Positions 11,209 to 25,700 are shown, counted from the stretch's first letter. The stretch: 64,000 nucleotides of DNA from Sinonovacula constricta (GCA_007844125.1 CM017569.1:13358699-13422698); one strand, 5' to 3'. Translations and numbers: made by a program. The notes: generated by a model not told the origin, from the letters alone.

Positions 11209-12370
11209 TATCAAACAAACAGTGTAAATAAAATATCCCGTTCAAGTAAGGCAACTCACAGTAAGCACCTACTTCGGGAGTTAAAAATTAAAATATAGAC
11301 AAAATGCTTCAGATTCCGCAAATTAAGGAAGGTGATTTCAAAATCCTTTAATTGTAATGCCCTTATTGCTTCAAAATATAATTGGCGCATAAAAAGCTTC
11401 TGCAGCAAGGCATTAGTCATTCTGCATTTTATGGAAATATTTCATGCAAGGTAAACGAAAATCTAGGGTCAACATATTTTTTTCAATTATCTTTACAAAA
11501 CTTATCAGGACATTTATTGCCGATGGTATGGTTTCAGCCTGGAATTCTTCGTTGCTTGGCATTTTTTTTCTATTGACCTATTTCAGTCAAGAACTTGCAT
11601 TGCTTTTAAATTACATGACCGGACAGGTCTTTGGAGCTTTATGAATATGGTGACTTTTAGCTATAATGTGGACAGTCACTTTTGACATTATGTCTCTTCA
11701 TCTCTCCAGTCATGCCTTATATAAGTGAAAAAACTTGATCAGTCTCCATGCTCTTTGCGTGAGATTGCACATATGTATAACTTTAAGAGTTTGTTTACCA
11801 AGTTTTTCATAATAAGTCATCTGAACTTTCGAGGTGTTCGTACTGCACTATTTTAAATATCCAATGCGTTGCTGTATCATTTTAGTATACTACCGTATGA
11901 TTTCATGCTATTTTTTCCGTATTTACCGTCTCTTTTTATTGTTTTATCACCATTAAAGTAATGCTCTTCATTTAATACTTGTGATTCTTATGACACCTTT
12001 TCACATTTTTGCTATTCATACAAATATCGATGCTCAGTCGTAGGCAGTCGTTTAAATAGTTTAATGTGTTTCAATGTAAGACGTGTATAATATGCTTACA
12101 TCTTAATGGCTTTTCTATTGCTTTTATAAAATACTAAAAGTTGAAGTCAAGAAGGGACGTTTTGTTTAAGGAATATTTGTTACCAGTCTCATTGATGGTG
12201 AATTATGTAATTGGGATATAAGATAGATTTCGTGATGCTTGCATTTCGGAGTCCTTTTTTAATTTCTGTTATAGAAAAAACAGTAATTATGCAGACTAAG
12301 TAATTAAGACGTGATACGTCCTTGTGTAATTACATGTAAAACATACTCAGCATTTTTGTCAAGACATTAA
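11209..12370. other. gene-free AT-rich stretch
   Basis: No gene or repeat was recognised between the hairpin repeat and the satellite array. Confidence 0.5.
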
Positions 12371-13734
12371 GAATAGAAATCTCTAGCCAGACTGGGTTCA
12401 TTAAGCTATGTATATAATAGAAATCTCCAGCCAGGCGGGGTCCATTAAGCTACGTATATAATAGAAATCTCTAGCCAGATTGGGTCCATAAAGCTTTGTA
12501 TATAATAGAAATCAGTCAGTGTCCAATAAGCTCTAGCCAGACTGGGTCTGATAGGCTCTAGCCAGACTGGGTCCAATAAGCTCTAGCCAGACTGGGTCCA
12601 TTAAGCTCTAGCCAGACTGGGTCCAATACGCTCTAGTCAGACTGGGTCTATTAGGCTCTAGCCAGACTGGGTCCAATAAGCTCTAGCCAGACTGGGTCCA
12701 TACAGCTCTAGCCAGACTGGGTCTATTAGGCTCTAGCCAGACTGGGTTCATTAAGCTCTAGCTAGACTGGGCCCATACAGTTCTAGCCAGACTGGGTCCG
12801 ATACGCTATAGGCAGACTGGGTCCATTAAGCTATGTATATAATAGAAATCTACAGCCAGACTGGGTCCATACAGCTCTAGTCAGACTTGGTCCATACAGC
12901 TCTAGCCAGACTGAGTCCATAAGCTATGTATATAATCTCTAGCCAGACTAAGTCCATTTAGCTATGTATATAATCTCTAGCCCGACTGGGTCCATTAAGC
13001 TATGTATATTGTCTCTAACCAGACTGGGTCCATTAAGCTATGTATATAATCTCTTGCCAGACTGGGACAATTAAGTTATGTATATAATCTCTAGCCAGAC
13101 TGGGTCCATAAAGCTATGTATATAATCTCTCGTCAGACTGGGCCCATTAAGCTATGTATATAATCTTTAGCCAGATTGGGTCCATTAAGCTATTTATATA
13201 ATCTCTGACCAGACTGGGTCCATCAAGCTATGCATATAATCTTTAGCCAGACTGGGTCCATTAAGCTATTTATATAATCTCTAGTCAGACTGGGTCAATT
13301 AAGCTACGTATATAATCTTTAGCCAGACTGGGACCATAAAGCTATGTATATAATCTTTAGTCAGACTGGGTCAATTAAGATATGTATATAATCTTTAGTC
13401 AGACTGGGTCCATCAAGCTATGTATATAATCTTTAGTCAGACTGTGTCCATTAAGCTATGTTTATAATCTCTAGCCATACTGGGTCCATTTAGCTATGTA
13501 TATAACCTTTAGCCAGACTGGGTCCATTAAGCTATGTATATAATCTCTATTCAGACTGGGTTCATCAAGCTATGTATATAATCTCTAGTCAGACTGGGTC
13601 CATGAAGCTATGTATATAATATCTAGCCAGACTGGGTCCATTAAGCTGTGTTTATAATTTTTAGCCAGACTGGGTCCATTAAGCTATGTTTATAATCTCT
13701 AGCCAGACTGGGTCTATTAAGCTATGTATATAAT
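12371..13734 (+). repeat. composite satellite array with 25-, 38- and about 44-bp unit variants
   Basis: All units share the core tctagccagactgggtcca. The array opens with about three units of roughly 44 bp that carry tatgtatataatagaaat. It continues with about ten 25-bp units lacking that AT-rich part (12515-12830), then a short mixed zone, and ends with about twenty 38-bp units in which a 13-bp ctatgtatataat insert is restored (12920-13734). Units differ from each other by point changes. Stop codons in all frames and the lack of splice signals argue against coding. Confidence 0.92.
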
Positions 13735-14014
13735 GCGATGCTTGTGCTTGTTTAGTTTTAATCTTATCTCAAAGCCAGCCTATTTCTTATCCAGTAAATA
13801 ATACAACATTTACAATAGTTGTCAAATTGCTTCAAGTCAGTCCAAAATGTGCAAACTATGTAGGGTTTATATATTTTTTTCAAGCAAAGATTCGTAATAT
13901 TTGGAATTTTTGTTCTGCACTCATATGTTTTGCCATCGTAATAAAATTTGAAAAATGGGCATGTCAACCCGTTTTCAAAGAAACAACTACCACTTCTATT
14001 TTTATTACTTGAAC

Positions 14015-14015
14015 A

Positions 14016-14103
<88 letters not shown>

Positions 14104-14120
14104 TTCCTCCTACTACTACT
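14015..14120 (+). repeat. (CTA)n microsatellite
   Basis: About 29 CTA repeats, then ttcctcc, then a few more. The Leu-rich and Tyr-rich frames across it are artefacts. Confidence 0.95.
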
Positions 14121-14514
14121 TAGATATTATTACTACTGCTACCACTCTATTACTGCTCGTATTACAACAAATAACAATGATTGGAAATAACAAAGCCGAC
14201 ACAATACATCTTCTGTTTCTTATAACAGTATGATAGTGTAATCGTAGCGACGATGATGACGTCCGTTCGTCCCCTTAACGAATGATTATATCGGCGACAT
14301 AGAACATTTATTCTAATCACAACGAACAGTGGAGCTGTGCACCGCCGGGCAGTAGCCCTGTACTTGCTGTCCGTAAGCCTTAGTCCCTTTTTTCGAGGGA
14401 GTTGTCTAAGCTCACATTTGACATACTTACAACAAATGTTGACACAAGGCTAGCACGAATGAATATCAGAACGACTCGTATTGGTAGGTATTTCAAATAG
14501 CAAAGGATGTTTTA
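14121..14514. other. gene-free stretch
   Basis: Slightly GC-richer around 14330-14400 but with no open frame, tRNA or repeat that I can identify. Confidence 0.4.
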
Positions 14515-15020
14515 TATATAAACAAAAGAATGTATTTAGTGATATCGGACATTACGTTAACACTCTAGGCAGCATACATCCATAATCGCGGACCTACACC
14601 AAATGTTCTATCGTATATAGAGTTATTATCGACTTCAATTTTAGTTATAGGATAAACTAGAAACTTGCGTGTGTAAGCCGAATGTAACAAATCGGAGTAA
14701 GTTTGACGTTAACATACTGAATGTATCTGGACATATATGCAAATAAACATATACACATATATAAACTCATGACTAATAAAATGTATTTTATGCGTAGAAG
14801 TTGAGTTTCGTCTTTGAAATCATCCAGACATTCATACGGTTTTCTATCGATTTCTCATGCAAACATACATGTATATGGATCTGATTATTGTTATGTTTAT
14901 CTAAATTTTACACTTTTTAAATAATCAACTTCATTGAACAAACTAGAAACATTTGTAGTCATGACATTCAGAAGTTTAAAAAATAAGTATTTTGAAATTG
15001 CGATTATAACTAGGTCTAGA
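14515..15020 (+). repeat. diverged duplicated block, copy 1 (partner 16750-17230)
   Basis: Shares long runs with the partner, including catacatccataatcgcgga, agccgaatgtaacaaatc and gtttcgtctttgaaatca, in the same order and orientation. Identity by eye is roughly four in five, with small indels. No terminal repeats or coding frame were seen, so it may be an old local duplication or two copies of an unknown repeat. Confidence 0.8.
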
Positions 15021-16749
15021 TTATACAAGAAGTAATTTTATTCTTAGGTGAATGGAGTAGTATTACTGGTCTTAGAATAAGCTACCAATTATATATAGAC
15101 AGATACCCAAGATAGACATAAAGTAAAATTATACAATACGTGGTACATTTTGGTTATAACATAGTGTACATCGTCGACTGAAATACCAAAGTACAATGTA
15201 AGTTACATAAAAATCTACGTGAATATCATGTGTAGATAAATGAAATGATATCATTGATTTCATCATAGCTTACATGCATGGGAGTTTGTTTCAGGACATC
15301 AGTCTGCACAAGTATCGTCGTTTTAGTAATAAAAAAGATTATTTAAAAAGTCCCAGTATTATAAAATTAAAATTTAAAATAACAATACACAATGGTATTG
15401 GTTTACACGTCAAGGAAATTTACGTATGACTTAATACCTAAGTCAACATTATCACAATAAATAAAACGAACAACTATCGGTTTGCACACCTCGAAGTAAC
15501 ACTTTTTGGAGGGTTTCTTAAAAAGCATATAGCAGAGATGACAGATAAGTATGAAACTTAACAGTTCAAGCAGAACGTATTCTAAAAACTAAGAAAATGT
15601 GTGTCGTCACATAGATAACAATGCCCACGTTGTATTCTGGTTTTAGGAGAAATAGTATTCGGCTTAGAATTGATGTCCAAAATACAAGATTGAAAATGGA
15701 ATCTTCTATACAGCATAAATATGCTACAGTGATTTGTCCTGTCATATTCATAATTTCATGGTTTCAAATATTGTCCAAAGAAGCATGTACATATATTCAC
15801 ACTGTTGAAATTGTCTTATTCAGTTTATTAATGGTGACTGACATTGGCTTTGTTAAGGTCGTCATCACAGGTTGCTGTAAATAGTTATTAGGCCAATTAT
15901 TTTCTAAACAACTAAGCGACGAAACATAAGATGTCTTCAGCAAAGATAAAATCTTTAAGATATCTCTAGCAAAGATAAAAATCCTTACATAAAAGCATAC
16001 CAATGGAGATTGTTTGATAAGTTAAAAAACAAGATAAATGGCAAAATAAATAAAGTTAATATAATAAGTAAGTAAATTTGTCGTCAACATTAAGTAGGAA
16101 GTCTAACTATATTCCTTTCTTTTTTTGCTTGAAACGGTCTGGCATCTAAACACTTGTCATACTTAAACCTGTCTGTTTTGTTTGATGATCATGTGTTCTC
16201 GTTATGCAGGTATATTCTTATAATAATGGCATGTGCTTTGCTCCGATATACCATTTCTCAAATAGTTAAGATTATGTAATTTTCTCACTATCGACAAATA
16301 ATGCGGTCGTGCATTTTTAGGTATAAATTTACTATATAACCGATTACTTCTGTCTACGCTAAAGTAGAATTATCAATGATTTCCCATACTTGAGTTAATG
16401 AAGTTACTGTCAAAACATTAATTCATACTGATCCATTAAGACTCAAAGTAGATTTGAAGATGTGTAGGGTAGATGAGATCGTAAGATTTTTAATACCAAT
16501 GTCACCCTTAGGTGAATTGTTTCATAGTCAATTTGTAACTTCTGTATCATGACCAAAAATCCTTATACAACACACTGCGCAGCTAACTTTCACATAGGTT
16601 GACTTTGCTATCGTTTCCATGCAAGCAATACTTGTAATTTGTATACACAGTCATTTTTGCTTGGGATTATTTTCGTCTTTCACCATTCTATATTGGCATA
16701 TTTATTGTAACATGAAGCTTATTTTAGAATAATGCTCTAAGCGGATGTT
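15021..16749. other. spacer between the duplicated blocks, no gene
   Basis: AT-rich. Open frames at 15566-16003 on both strands are short and lack recognisable domains. Confidence 0.5.
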
Positions 16750-17230
16750 AAATTAATCAACAAAACAGTAGAATGTATTTAATAGAATCGAACATTTACT
16801 TTAACACTCTAAACCGCATACATCCATAATCGCGGAACTACACAAAATGTTCTATACAGTATTGAGTTATAATCGAATTCATATTTAATTGTAGGATAAA
16901 ATTTGCATGTGTTAGCCGAATGTAACAAATCAGATTAAGTTTGATCTTAACATAATAAATGTGTCTGGATATTTATAAATACATATACAAATAAAGAAAG
17001 TCAGACTAAAAATACGGACTAATAAAATGTAAGTTGTGTTTCGTCTTTGAAATCAGCCAGACATTCGTAAGGTTTCATGATTTCCCATACAAACATACAT
17101 GGATCTGTTTATTGTTATTTTTATCTACATTTGTCACTTTCATTTCATTAAAACATTTGCAGTCATGATATTTAACGGTTTTTATAAAAAAAGAACTTTG
17201 AAACTGCGACTTTAACAAGGTTTAGGTTTA
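16750..17230 (+). repeat. diverged duplicated block, copy 2 (partner 14515-15020)
   Basis: Direct-orientation partner of the block at 14.5 kb, starting 2.2 kb further on. It differs by several deletions, for example near 17140 where a stretch present in copy 1 is missing. Confidence 0.8.
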
Positions 17231-18414
17231 GGTACTGCTTTAGGAGAAACGGAAATTATGATAGGAAGTATAAATGTTATTGCTCATTTCGTATTTAATA
17301 AATAAAGGCCATCACGTCACATAGTTCGGTATTCAGAACTTTTGTTGTTCGGTACAGCATACAATAACACAAGTGCACATTGAGATATTATAACATGTAT
17401 TTTGTAGAAGTTAACTTGTTTTCTTCGAGGAGCACCAACACCAGAATTGCATAGCGTTTGAATTAATTTGTTAAATACGATATGGTTTCATATTCTTGTA
17501 CAGTAAAAGCCCGGATGTTGTAGGGATTATTTAAATTATAAAACACGTTTGTTACTGAAATATTTCACACTATGACCGATATATAAGACATGTTTAACGT
17601 AATACGTTGGGGCTTTTCTTTCCTCCGTCTTATTATACAATGCATATTTATGTTGAAACGTGTATGACATTTGATAGACAAATCCAGTTGCTTTATCGCA
17701 TTGGATTTGCGTTGCTACGTTACCCAAAGTAGCTCAGCCACACACTGCCTTTGATAATATTTAGGTACGACAAAACACGTGTTTGTAAAACTGCCAACAT
17801 TCCTGTTGTAAATGAACAAAAAGAGAACATGTCTGTCGTTAATTCGCTTATTTAACTGCTGTTATGTTGACAGTTGTACAAAATGACATTTAGCATACAA
17901 AGTAAAGTAAAGCTTTCATCGTAAATTGTTTGGGTCCATACATGTATCCGCCGCATTGCTTTTTCTAATCCGCCTTATTTTCAGAAAAGAATAACCACAA
18001 ACTTGCTTATTTTTATGGGAGCAGATAGCATTTTGGTTTGAGTTTAAATTACCAAACAATACATATTTTGTTGTATACATTTGATCTTACCATTTAAATT
18101 ATATGACATTCCTAAAATATGATCAGTAAAATATGTTGAGGCAAATATCATTTTACTGTGCAAAAACTTTGCTTTATGCCTTTGCAATCAGCAAAAATAC
18201 TAATTAGTTAAATATATCACGGGGGTGCCAGATGTTTTTCAACAGCAATTCAAATCACATTCAACTAGGATTGTCTTGTTTCCGCACTAAACTTTTAATT
18301 GCATCGTAAACTCGTAATATATATATATATACATATGTGTTTAAACATATTAAATGTTTAATATGCTTGGACATTTTTATTCAATTCATAGATAGATTTT
18401 CTCTTCATTGCTTC
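17231..18414. other. gene-free AT-rich stretch
   Basis: No gene or defined repeat was seen. A (TA)7 run lies at 18317-18330. Confidence 0.5.
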
Positions 18415-18540
18415 CATTTGAGAAACCCATCAGGAAGTGCGAGGTTAGAGCTCTGTAAAACCGGTTTAAGCACCCAAGTCAGTCCATATTGCCGACTGAC
18501 AAATCCAATGCGGTAAATGTCGGGTTTGCTTTTTTGTTAA
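18415..18540 (-). repeat. dispersed hairpin repeat, copy 2
   Basis: Reverse-oriented copy of the family at 11.1 and 63.5 kb. It contains gtcagtccatattgccgactgac (stem GTCAGTC/GACTGAC) and an intact aaaccggttt palindrome followed by aagcaccca. Confidence 0.75.
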
Positions 18541-21500
18541 GTAAGTCATCACATATTTCTTGTTACTTTTACGTTTGGCTTGCATGTAGTACCTTTGTCC
18601 TGTGCCTTTTCAAGTTTTGGTTTATGTTGCAATGATTATAGGACTTTGTGATATATTCTTATTTATAACCAAAAAAGGTGTAATTTTTTGTATACAACCC
18701 TTTAATACAATACGAGCAACTTTCATTTTCATTTTAGAACATTTTGATAATACTTGATTTTACATATAGCACTGGAAAGTAAAATAACTGAAAAATACCA
18801 GAGTACATGTTAGGACAAAGAAAGAGATCATAGTTATACAATGTATTCGATACGTTATCAGTTGGAGTAATTTATTATTGTATTTTTTTTGTCGTGAAAG
18901 CAAACAACAACAGTTAAATTATATTTCTAAGTCGTTTATTAAAACAAATATAAATACACATCTTTAGTCGATATCGTTTGGTCGTATATAATATTTTAGC
19001 ATATTAGCATGTATGTGAATATATTATGCATTAAAAATTTTACCTAGAAGTCATGCATTGTTTACTTGATGTACACGTATTATTGTCATCGATTTGGTTC
19101 ATGCTATGAGCTGTTCGTAAATAATTGACACAATCCGAATTAGCTGTAACATATCCATAGTCCAGCAAGAATAACGACTGAAAAACAAAAGTTTTAATTC
19201 TGTCGTATATACTTGTCTGGTTATATCTCTATTATAGGTATAGAAGTATTTAGATCTACAATCCTTTACAATGTTTACTATTGGACTGGTGCATTAAGCA
19301 TTAATATAATCTGAAAATCTATGACTTTCTTTAATGTCATTGTGCATTAACAACATTGTCGTTTATCCTTTTTAGCATTTCCACGCGAATATTTGTCACA
19401 AATAAAGTGCTGTACAATATTACATTTGAATATGACTGTTTAATTACTCCGCACTGACAAAATAGCTATTTTTTGCTGACAAACTTTCGAAAAAAAGGAA
19501 ATCGACTCTTTTCCGAAGATTTTTTATTGATTCATTGACTATGTGTTTTTGCATTGCGAACAAGATAACATCATTTAAATGTTGACGTCATGTATGATTG
19601 CCGTATGCTTACCAATAAATTGTTGACGCTAGAAAAGGCTATTTTTTGTGATTTTAAGACTGCACAACGTTGAGCAGATGACTACCTACACGACGGTAAA
19701 TAGTGCTCCCCGCAAACATGAAGGTAGAATGTGCTACTAACAAGTAATACGTGAGATGTTCAAATTGCGCTGATAAAAAAGATCCAAAGCTTGGTGATTT
19801 CGGCATATGGTTTAAAGACTGCCGGATAAACATCCAGTCTAAAACGACCCCCTTAAAGCATTTATGTCAACTCTACTTTAATAGGAACTAGACACTCGAC
19901 ACTAATGGTGGCCATATGTATCTTTCTCACGCGAAGTGCTGTAAAATCAATTGCTCTTGATCCAGGAACAAATGTTTCACCTAATTGGCTTAAAGAAAAT
20001 AGTCCAGTCTGACCGCTGAGCAGGACCCATGATAAGTATACATTTATGTGATAAATTCTTTATGATTATCATTTTGCACCTTTCTTATATACTTTAGTTT
20101 ATTTTGACATTGCCAAATAACTACAAAATCTACAATAGAAATACTGTTTTAAATCATTTCAAACAAGCAAAAAATATTTAAAGCTTATAAACAAACAAAA
20201 TGATTAACTTCTTACATGTATTTACATTCGATCAAATAAATACATTATACATTCCAGATAATATGAAACGCCATTTCAATCTTCAATGTTTATGAACTTT
20301 GTCATAAAAATCACAAAATATGCATGCTTAAATAATGACATGTTTATTAACTCCTTTCTGTGCCATAGGCACCGATTTAAGCGCATTATAGTATTTAAGC
20401 CACGATGCAGGTCAAAAAAATGACGCACCTCGAAATAAAGTCTTTTTTTATCCATTTCGTTAATTTCTGCTAAACAGTCACAGAATAGTGAGACTTGACA
20501 AAATGATGGAGTGATTTTTGAATGGATCATAAGTCCCCTAAAAATACCTTACAGTTAACACTCTTAATTAATACAGCGGACACATGCAATTGTTATCAAA
20601 GCACTTTAGTGGTGATGAAAATGCTTATCACAGTTGTCCTCCTTAGTACGTCACCACTCTCATATCCTCCCCCAAACATACATGTACACCTGATATCGCA
20701 ACAAGAACTGTCATCTTTACAGGACGTTTCGATTCTTTTTTGTTTGGTCAATTTTGCAAAACAAAAGACTATAATATAAACGATTTAATGTGGTCGCTTC
20801 ATGTGACGTTTGACTCACATACGGCATTTTTAACCAAATTGTGATCTAGTCAGGTAAAATAATGTTTTGTAAGCGAGACAACAAGAACAATTGTAATGCT
20901 ACCTCTTCCCCTTTTACTAATCTATACTCTGCTGTCTTTATTCTTTAACTAAACTAGCTGATTTATTTGTAAGGACCACTTCCAGACGAAATAAAAAAAT
21001 GCATCGCTAGACAAGTTAATATTTTGACCGAACTTTGTTAAAAGTTATTTCTTTCAAAGTTTCGATTAAATATGTTAAAAGGAATATCATTTTCTTTTCA
21101 AACCTAACATGTAGTTTAAATGCGTGCAATTGTACAAGCAGTAAAATATTTCATTATGAGGTATTATACATCTGGAGATCTAATTTGGGAACAAAAGGAC
21201 AGAAAACCACGATTACCACAAGCACTGATATGATAAATGTAGTTAGCAGTTTGTTCAAGAACAAGTATTTGTAGTTTCTTTTTAACATTTTAATAATCAC
21301 TGAAGCACAATAGTTGATTGACTGATTATAGTATAAATGAAGAATTGGTGATTATGCTTTATATTGTGTTTGAATTATGGAGAAATCTAGCATTATAAAT
21401 AAATATATCTAGTTACTTCATTTACTAAACTCGTGTGAAATTACGAACTTCATATTTCAATATCAGCCATAAGCCAAGTGAATATAAACAAATCATGTGA

Positions 21501-22051
21501 AAAATTAATTAAACCATGTCCTGTGTCCTACGGGTTGAATGAATACATTTTTAAAGTAAAATGTGTATCCAACGAGCTTATGCCATGTAAGATAACTAGT
21601 GTGTTTAAGTTTCAGACATAGAACTGCCACAACTCAAATAAGTCAAGTGAGTTTGAATTCCAGATCTTTCTAGTATTGTGTTCAATAACCAGGATGCAAG
21701 CAGTGTACATAAATTTGCTACTGGTCAGTAAGACGAGAGATTATCGGCCACTTACTTGTAACAAAGCGCTGCTCGTCCTTTCCACCGACAAGCTGACGAT
21801 TTCAGGTCTTATTACATTGCCGCCTTATTACATTGCCCGTTTCAAAGTATAATACCAACTTGTATTGTTATTCTTCACACACGATTGATAAAATTATAGC
21901 CATACAATGGGGGTTTGAACGATTTCGACAATCGTAAACATCCCGTTATTCGTTTGCACTACATTATAGTTACATGTACAAACACCTGTAGACATATGCA
22001 TTGTTATTTGTAAATTGCTTAGGTAATATATGTTGGTTCTTATGTTGTCCC
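18541..22051. other. gene-free AT-rich stretch
   Basis: No gene was seen. Open frames here (for example 20276-20530 minus and 20522-20779 plus) are under 90 codons with no recognisable domain. Confidence 0.5.
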
Positions 22052-22759
22052 TGTTATGTATAATAGTACACCAGCGTTTAAGGTTACGCCAGTCAGGTTA
22101 AGGGTTGTTTACTGTTGTGGTTTTGATGACGTAGAAGTCGCGTAACTGCCAAAAGAAAAGGATCATGCTAGAAAGTTCAATTGTTTATTTTTAACTGGTT
22201 TGCGAGAATGTTCTGGGTACGTGAATGTTCTGGAAATTCTTTGGGTATATACAAGGGCGTGTTTGCCGAATTAAAGTAAGTTTGGAAGTTTGAAAAAAAA
22301 GTTTGGTTTAGAGATTGGACATATAATTTGGAAATACTTGCAGCTTTTATCTTAAATCTTTCTGTGTTGGAACTTACGTGGACTTACTATATTCTTCAGT
22401 GATATAAATATAATAGTGTTGGATTTGGGATTATATTATTAACATTCGTGTATTGTTCTACCTTTGGATTATTTCAACTGTGCTTATCTACGAGGACATT
22501 CTACCAATAACTCTACAGGATTATTCGACGTTGGATTATTTGTGGCATTGTTAAAGGGACACGTTCTAAAGGGATAAACTGTAAGCTAATATTTGTTTTG
22601 CCTTCTGAAATTTTGTTTCATTTATTTTTTATTGTTTTATTACGACATAATTTTATTGTACTAGTTTGTTGCTGGCTTGTTCTTTCTGTTACACCATTTC
22701 GTCGTTTAGTAAAAGTGCCACTTTATAAATAAACTTATATAGCGCGGCGGGTCGTAACA
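22052..22759 (+). mobile_element. solo LTR with TCCC target duplication
   Basis: The 708-bp sequence begins TGTTATGTATAATAG and ends GTCGTAACA. The tetramer TCCC directly precedes (22048-22051) and directly follows it (22760-22763), as left by integrase. A TATA-like tatatac lies at about 22246, and an AATAAA at about 22728 near the 3' end. The sequence after the LTR is not a tRNA-complementary primer site, and no internal genes follow, so recombination between two LTRs has removed the body. The short inverted ends and 4-bp duplication fit Ty3/Gypsy-type elements, but the clade is not proven. Confidence 0.88.
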
Positions 22760-25700
22760 TCCCGAACCATCGACGTTGTGAAAGATCAATCGCTGTATTT
22801 ATTACGATGAAGTAAAATATGTACGTTTCATATCGCTTGTAATTGTAACCCGTATGTTTTCTTTGTATCCGTTTGGCTCGTCCTGATCACGTGACTGCAC
22901 TTTATTTTTTAAAAAAACTGCAGGGGCTATGTCTTCATAGTTATTCATTACTTTACTACCTCTTTTGACGTTGCTATGAAGGCACAGATGATTGTATATT
23001 TGTGTAATACTTCTAAGGAGAATTAAAATTTAAAAATGCTGGTGTAATTGTCAAATTGAATAGAATACTGATAATTTATTGTGTGAATTTGTTATTGACA
23101 TAATCGATATTGACCTACTTTAGACTTTGTTATCACAATTTTTTTCGGCAAAATGACGAGCATAATGTTTGAAAAATTTGAGCAACGAAACTAACAATGC
23201 AAACAAATACTTTTTTGCTCTCGCTACAAGTTGAATGTCAGTCAATATAACTTATAATGCAATTAGATTGCATAGAAAACGACAATTTTAATCCATTTTA
23301 ATATAATAACTCAGTCGTCATTTTCTCAACCACAGCATATTTTTCATACAAAGCACATGCGGTTCAAGTAAATTTGCATAATCCCGCCAAAAACAATAGC
23401 CGCGATGGAGTAACATGAAAACTTATGTGAAAATTGCCATATACTAAAATATATAAAGTACTTTAAAGATACTAAAACATATAGATTGTTGCAATAAAAG
23501 GAATGCTGTTTTATCGATTCTAAATTGTCCCACGCGTTATGGGTTATTTGCATAAATTTACCCATAATTCCCATTACTACCAACAAACACTAAAATACAC
23601 CGACACGAAGTTTTGAAGGCTCGTTTTAAGGGTTTGTTTACGCATATTTCGGTCATTTCGGTTACTGTCGGTAGATATGGAGAATTTCAGATTGATAATC
23701 GGTATTAATACGCGATCACAAATTGGTCAAAATATAAAGTTTGCATTATGTCCGGTATTTTTTTTTTTTGAAATAGTTTCAAAAACAAAGGAAAGCGTCG
23801 TTATAATGAGCATTGTATTTTTATTTTGTGTTTATTTTGTGCATTTTATACCACGATAAATCACACAAAACTACATACACTGATTCCTTTGATTGAAATC
23901 TCCATCATTAGTGAAGATTTGTAAAGCTAGAAAATAATTAGTTTTGAGACGGTGAATCACCATAGAAGTATATATTATTAACAACATTAAAATCATCTCT
24001 CTTCTAACGGACTTTATTACAGACGATAACATTGGAAGCTGTGGTTCTTATATAGAACGGTAGATTTTGAATCTCAAGCTTTAGCTTTGTTATAATATCT
24101 GATGGACCATTAGAGATGGAGAAGGATTATCGATTGTATGGACGTCGTGAAGATAAATTGTCCAATAATTTAATGCGGCCACAACATTGCTCTAGGTAGT
24201 AAGAAAATGTACAAACGAACTCACGATCAAAGCAAAATAAAACAAATCTGGAAACATTGATGGGCAGTTTGTTTCCAGGGGATGACATATCCATTGTCTA
24301 TATAAGGTGTCAATACATTTCATGGACAATTTTATGTGGAAGCAAACAATGATTTACAAATGTCCATACAGGAACATATCGTAGAAAAAAATGACACTAG
24401 ATTCTAATGAACTATTCAATGACTCATTCTGTTTTAATGTGATATTGAGGTTTAGACAAATTTAATAAATTAAGTCATTGTTTAGGCGAGTCAGACTCCT
24501 TGTTTAAATTCAGACTTCATGCAGTATTTCTTAAAAACAAACAAGTTCGTTATGTGTGAAAATCTTAACACGATTGGTCATTAGTCCCTCAGGTATTTTG
24601 CATTCCTTCTAAATCATGTTTATTAGCCGGGTTTCCCATTCGTCTAAATTTGGACATTCTAGATGCAATTAGCATCTATTTTAAGATTCAGCTTCATTTT
24701 AGTGCATGCAAGTTTGACACATGAAGCACACACACAATGTTGACAAATATTTAATTAAATGAATTATCGCGAATTCCCAATGAACGTAGAATTTTTCCAA
24801 AAGGATTCTGTTTAATTTGAAACACACTGTTGAAAATTAGTGCTTCAGTAATAGAAACACTTGAATAATGACAGTATACTGATGTATTTTAAGTTCATCA
24901 CGTTAATAATAACCTTAGAAATTCGAGTAATGTAAATATATTGTTAGTTCTTTATTACAATAAGTTTCTTGTTTCTTTTATATCATTGCGTTCAGAAGAT
25001 ATGGTGACTTAATGAATGACTTAATGAAACATTCACTGGCGACTTCCGGAATTGCAAAACGTTCTGTTACATATTTAGCCATGAAGGTTGAAGCACCCCA
25101 GTTGGCCTTTTTACCGACTTAAAGTTCCATGACAGTAGCTGTCGAGTCTGCTACATTTTACGAAATGTCAATCCTCTTTATCTAATACTTTAATTAATAA
25201 TTAAAAATCGATACATGTCACATAGTAATGAAACATGTAAACAATTTAATCCATTTGATATATTTTTGCAAAATACTCGTCTAAGAAATTAGCAATGTTA
25301 GTCATGACAATAAGCTATCAGTAAGCGAATGAACCTAAAGAGAAAGGAAGGCCTCAACAGCCACATGATGTCCTATTTCAGCTGCTTATATCTACAATAT
25401 TCTCTTGTTCCGAACATCTACGATAGTGGTACACAATTAAGAGATCAATACACATATTGTGTGTGTAGGTGATTGTTTACATTAAGGATTTCTTATTTCG
25501 ACTAGTTTAATGGAGGCTTTTCTATCTTTTGTGGGTTTTGATTTTGGTGCTCATCTGGACTTAGCTTGTATTTTAATCTCATTGTAGGTCAAATATGACT
25601 GCTAAGCCGAAAAAACGAAAAATGATCTAATTTACATGAAAATTTGTTGTTCTGCCATCTCTGCTCTTTTAAAAAACATGTATTTATCCACCCGTTACAC

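Noticed and set aside
12371..13734. CRISPR-like array
   Set aside because: Units are contiguous tandem copies without unique spacers and the genome is eukaryotic; the same holds for the arrays at 31.9, 37, 60.3 and 63.1 kb.
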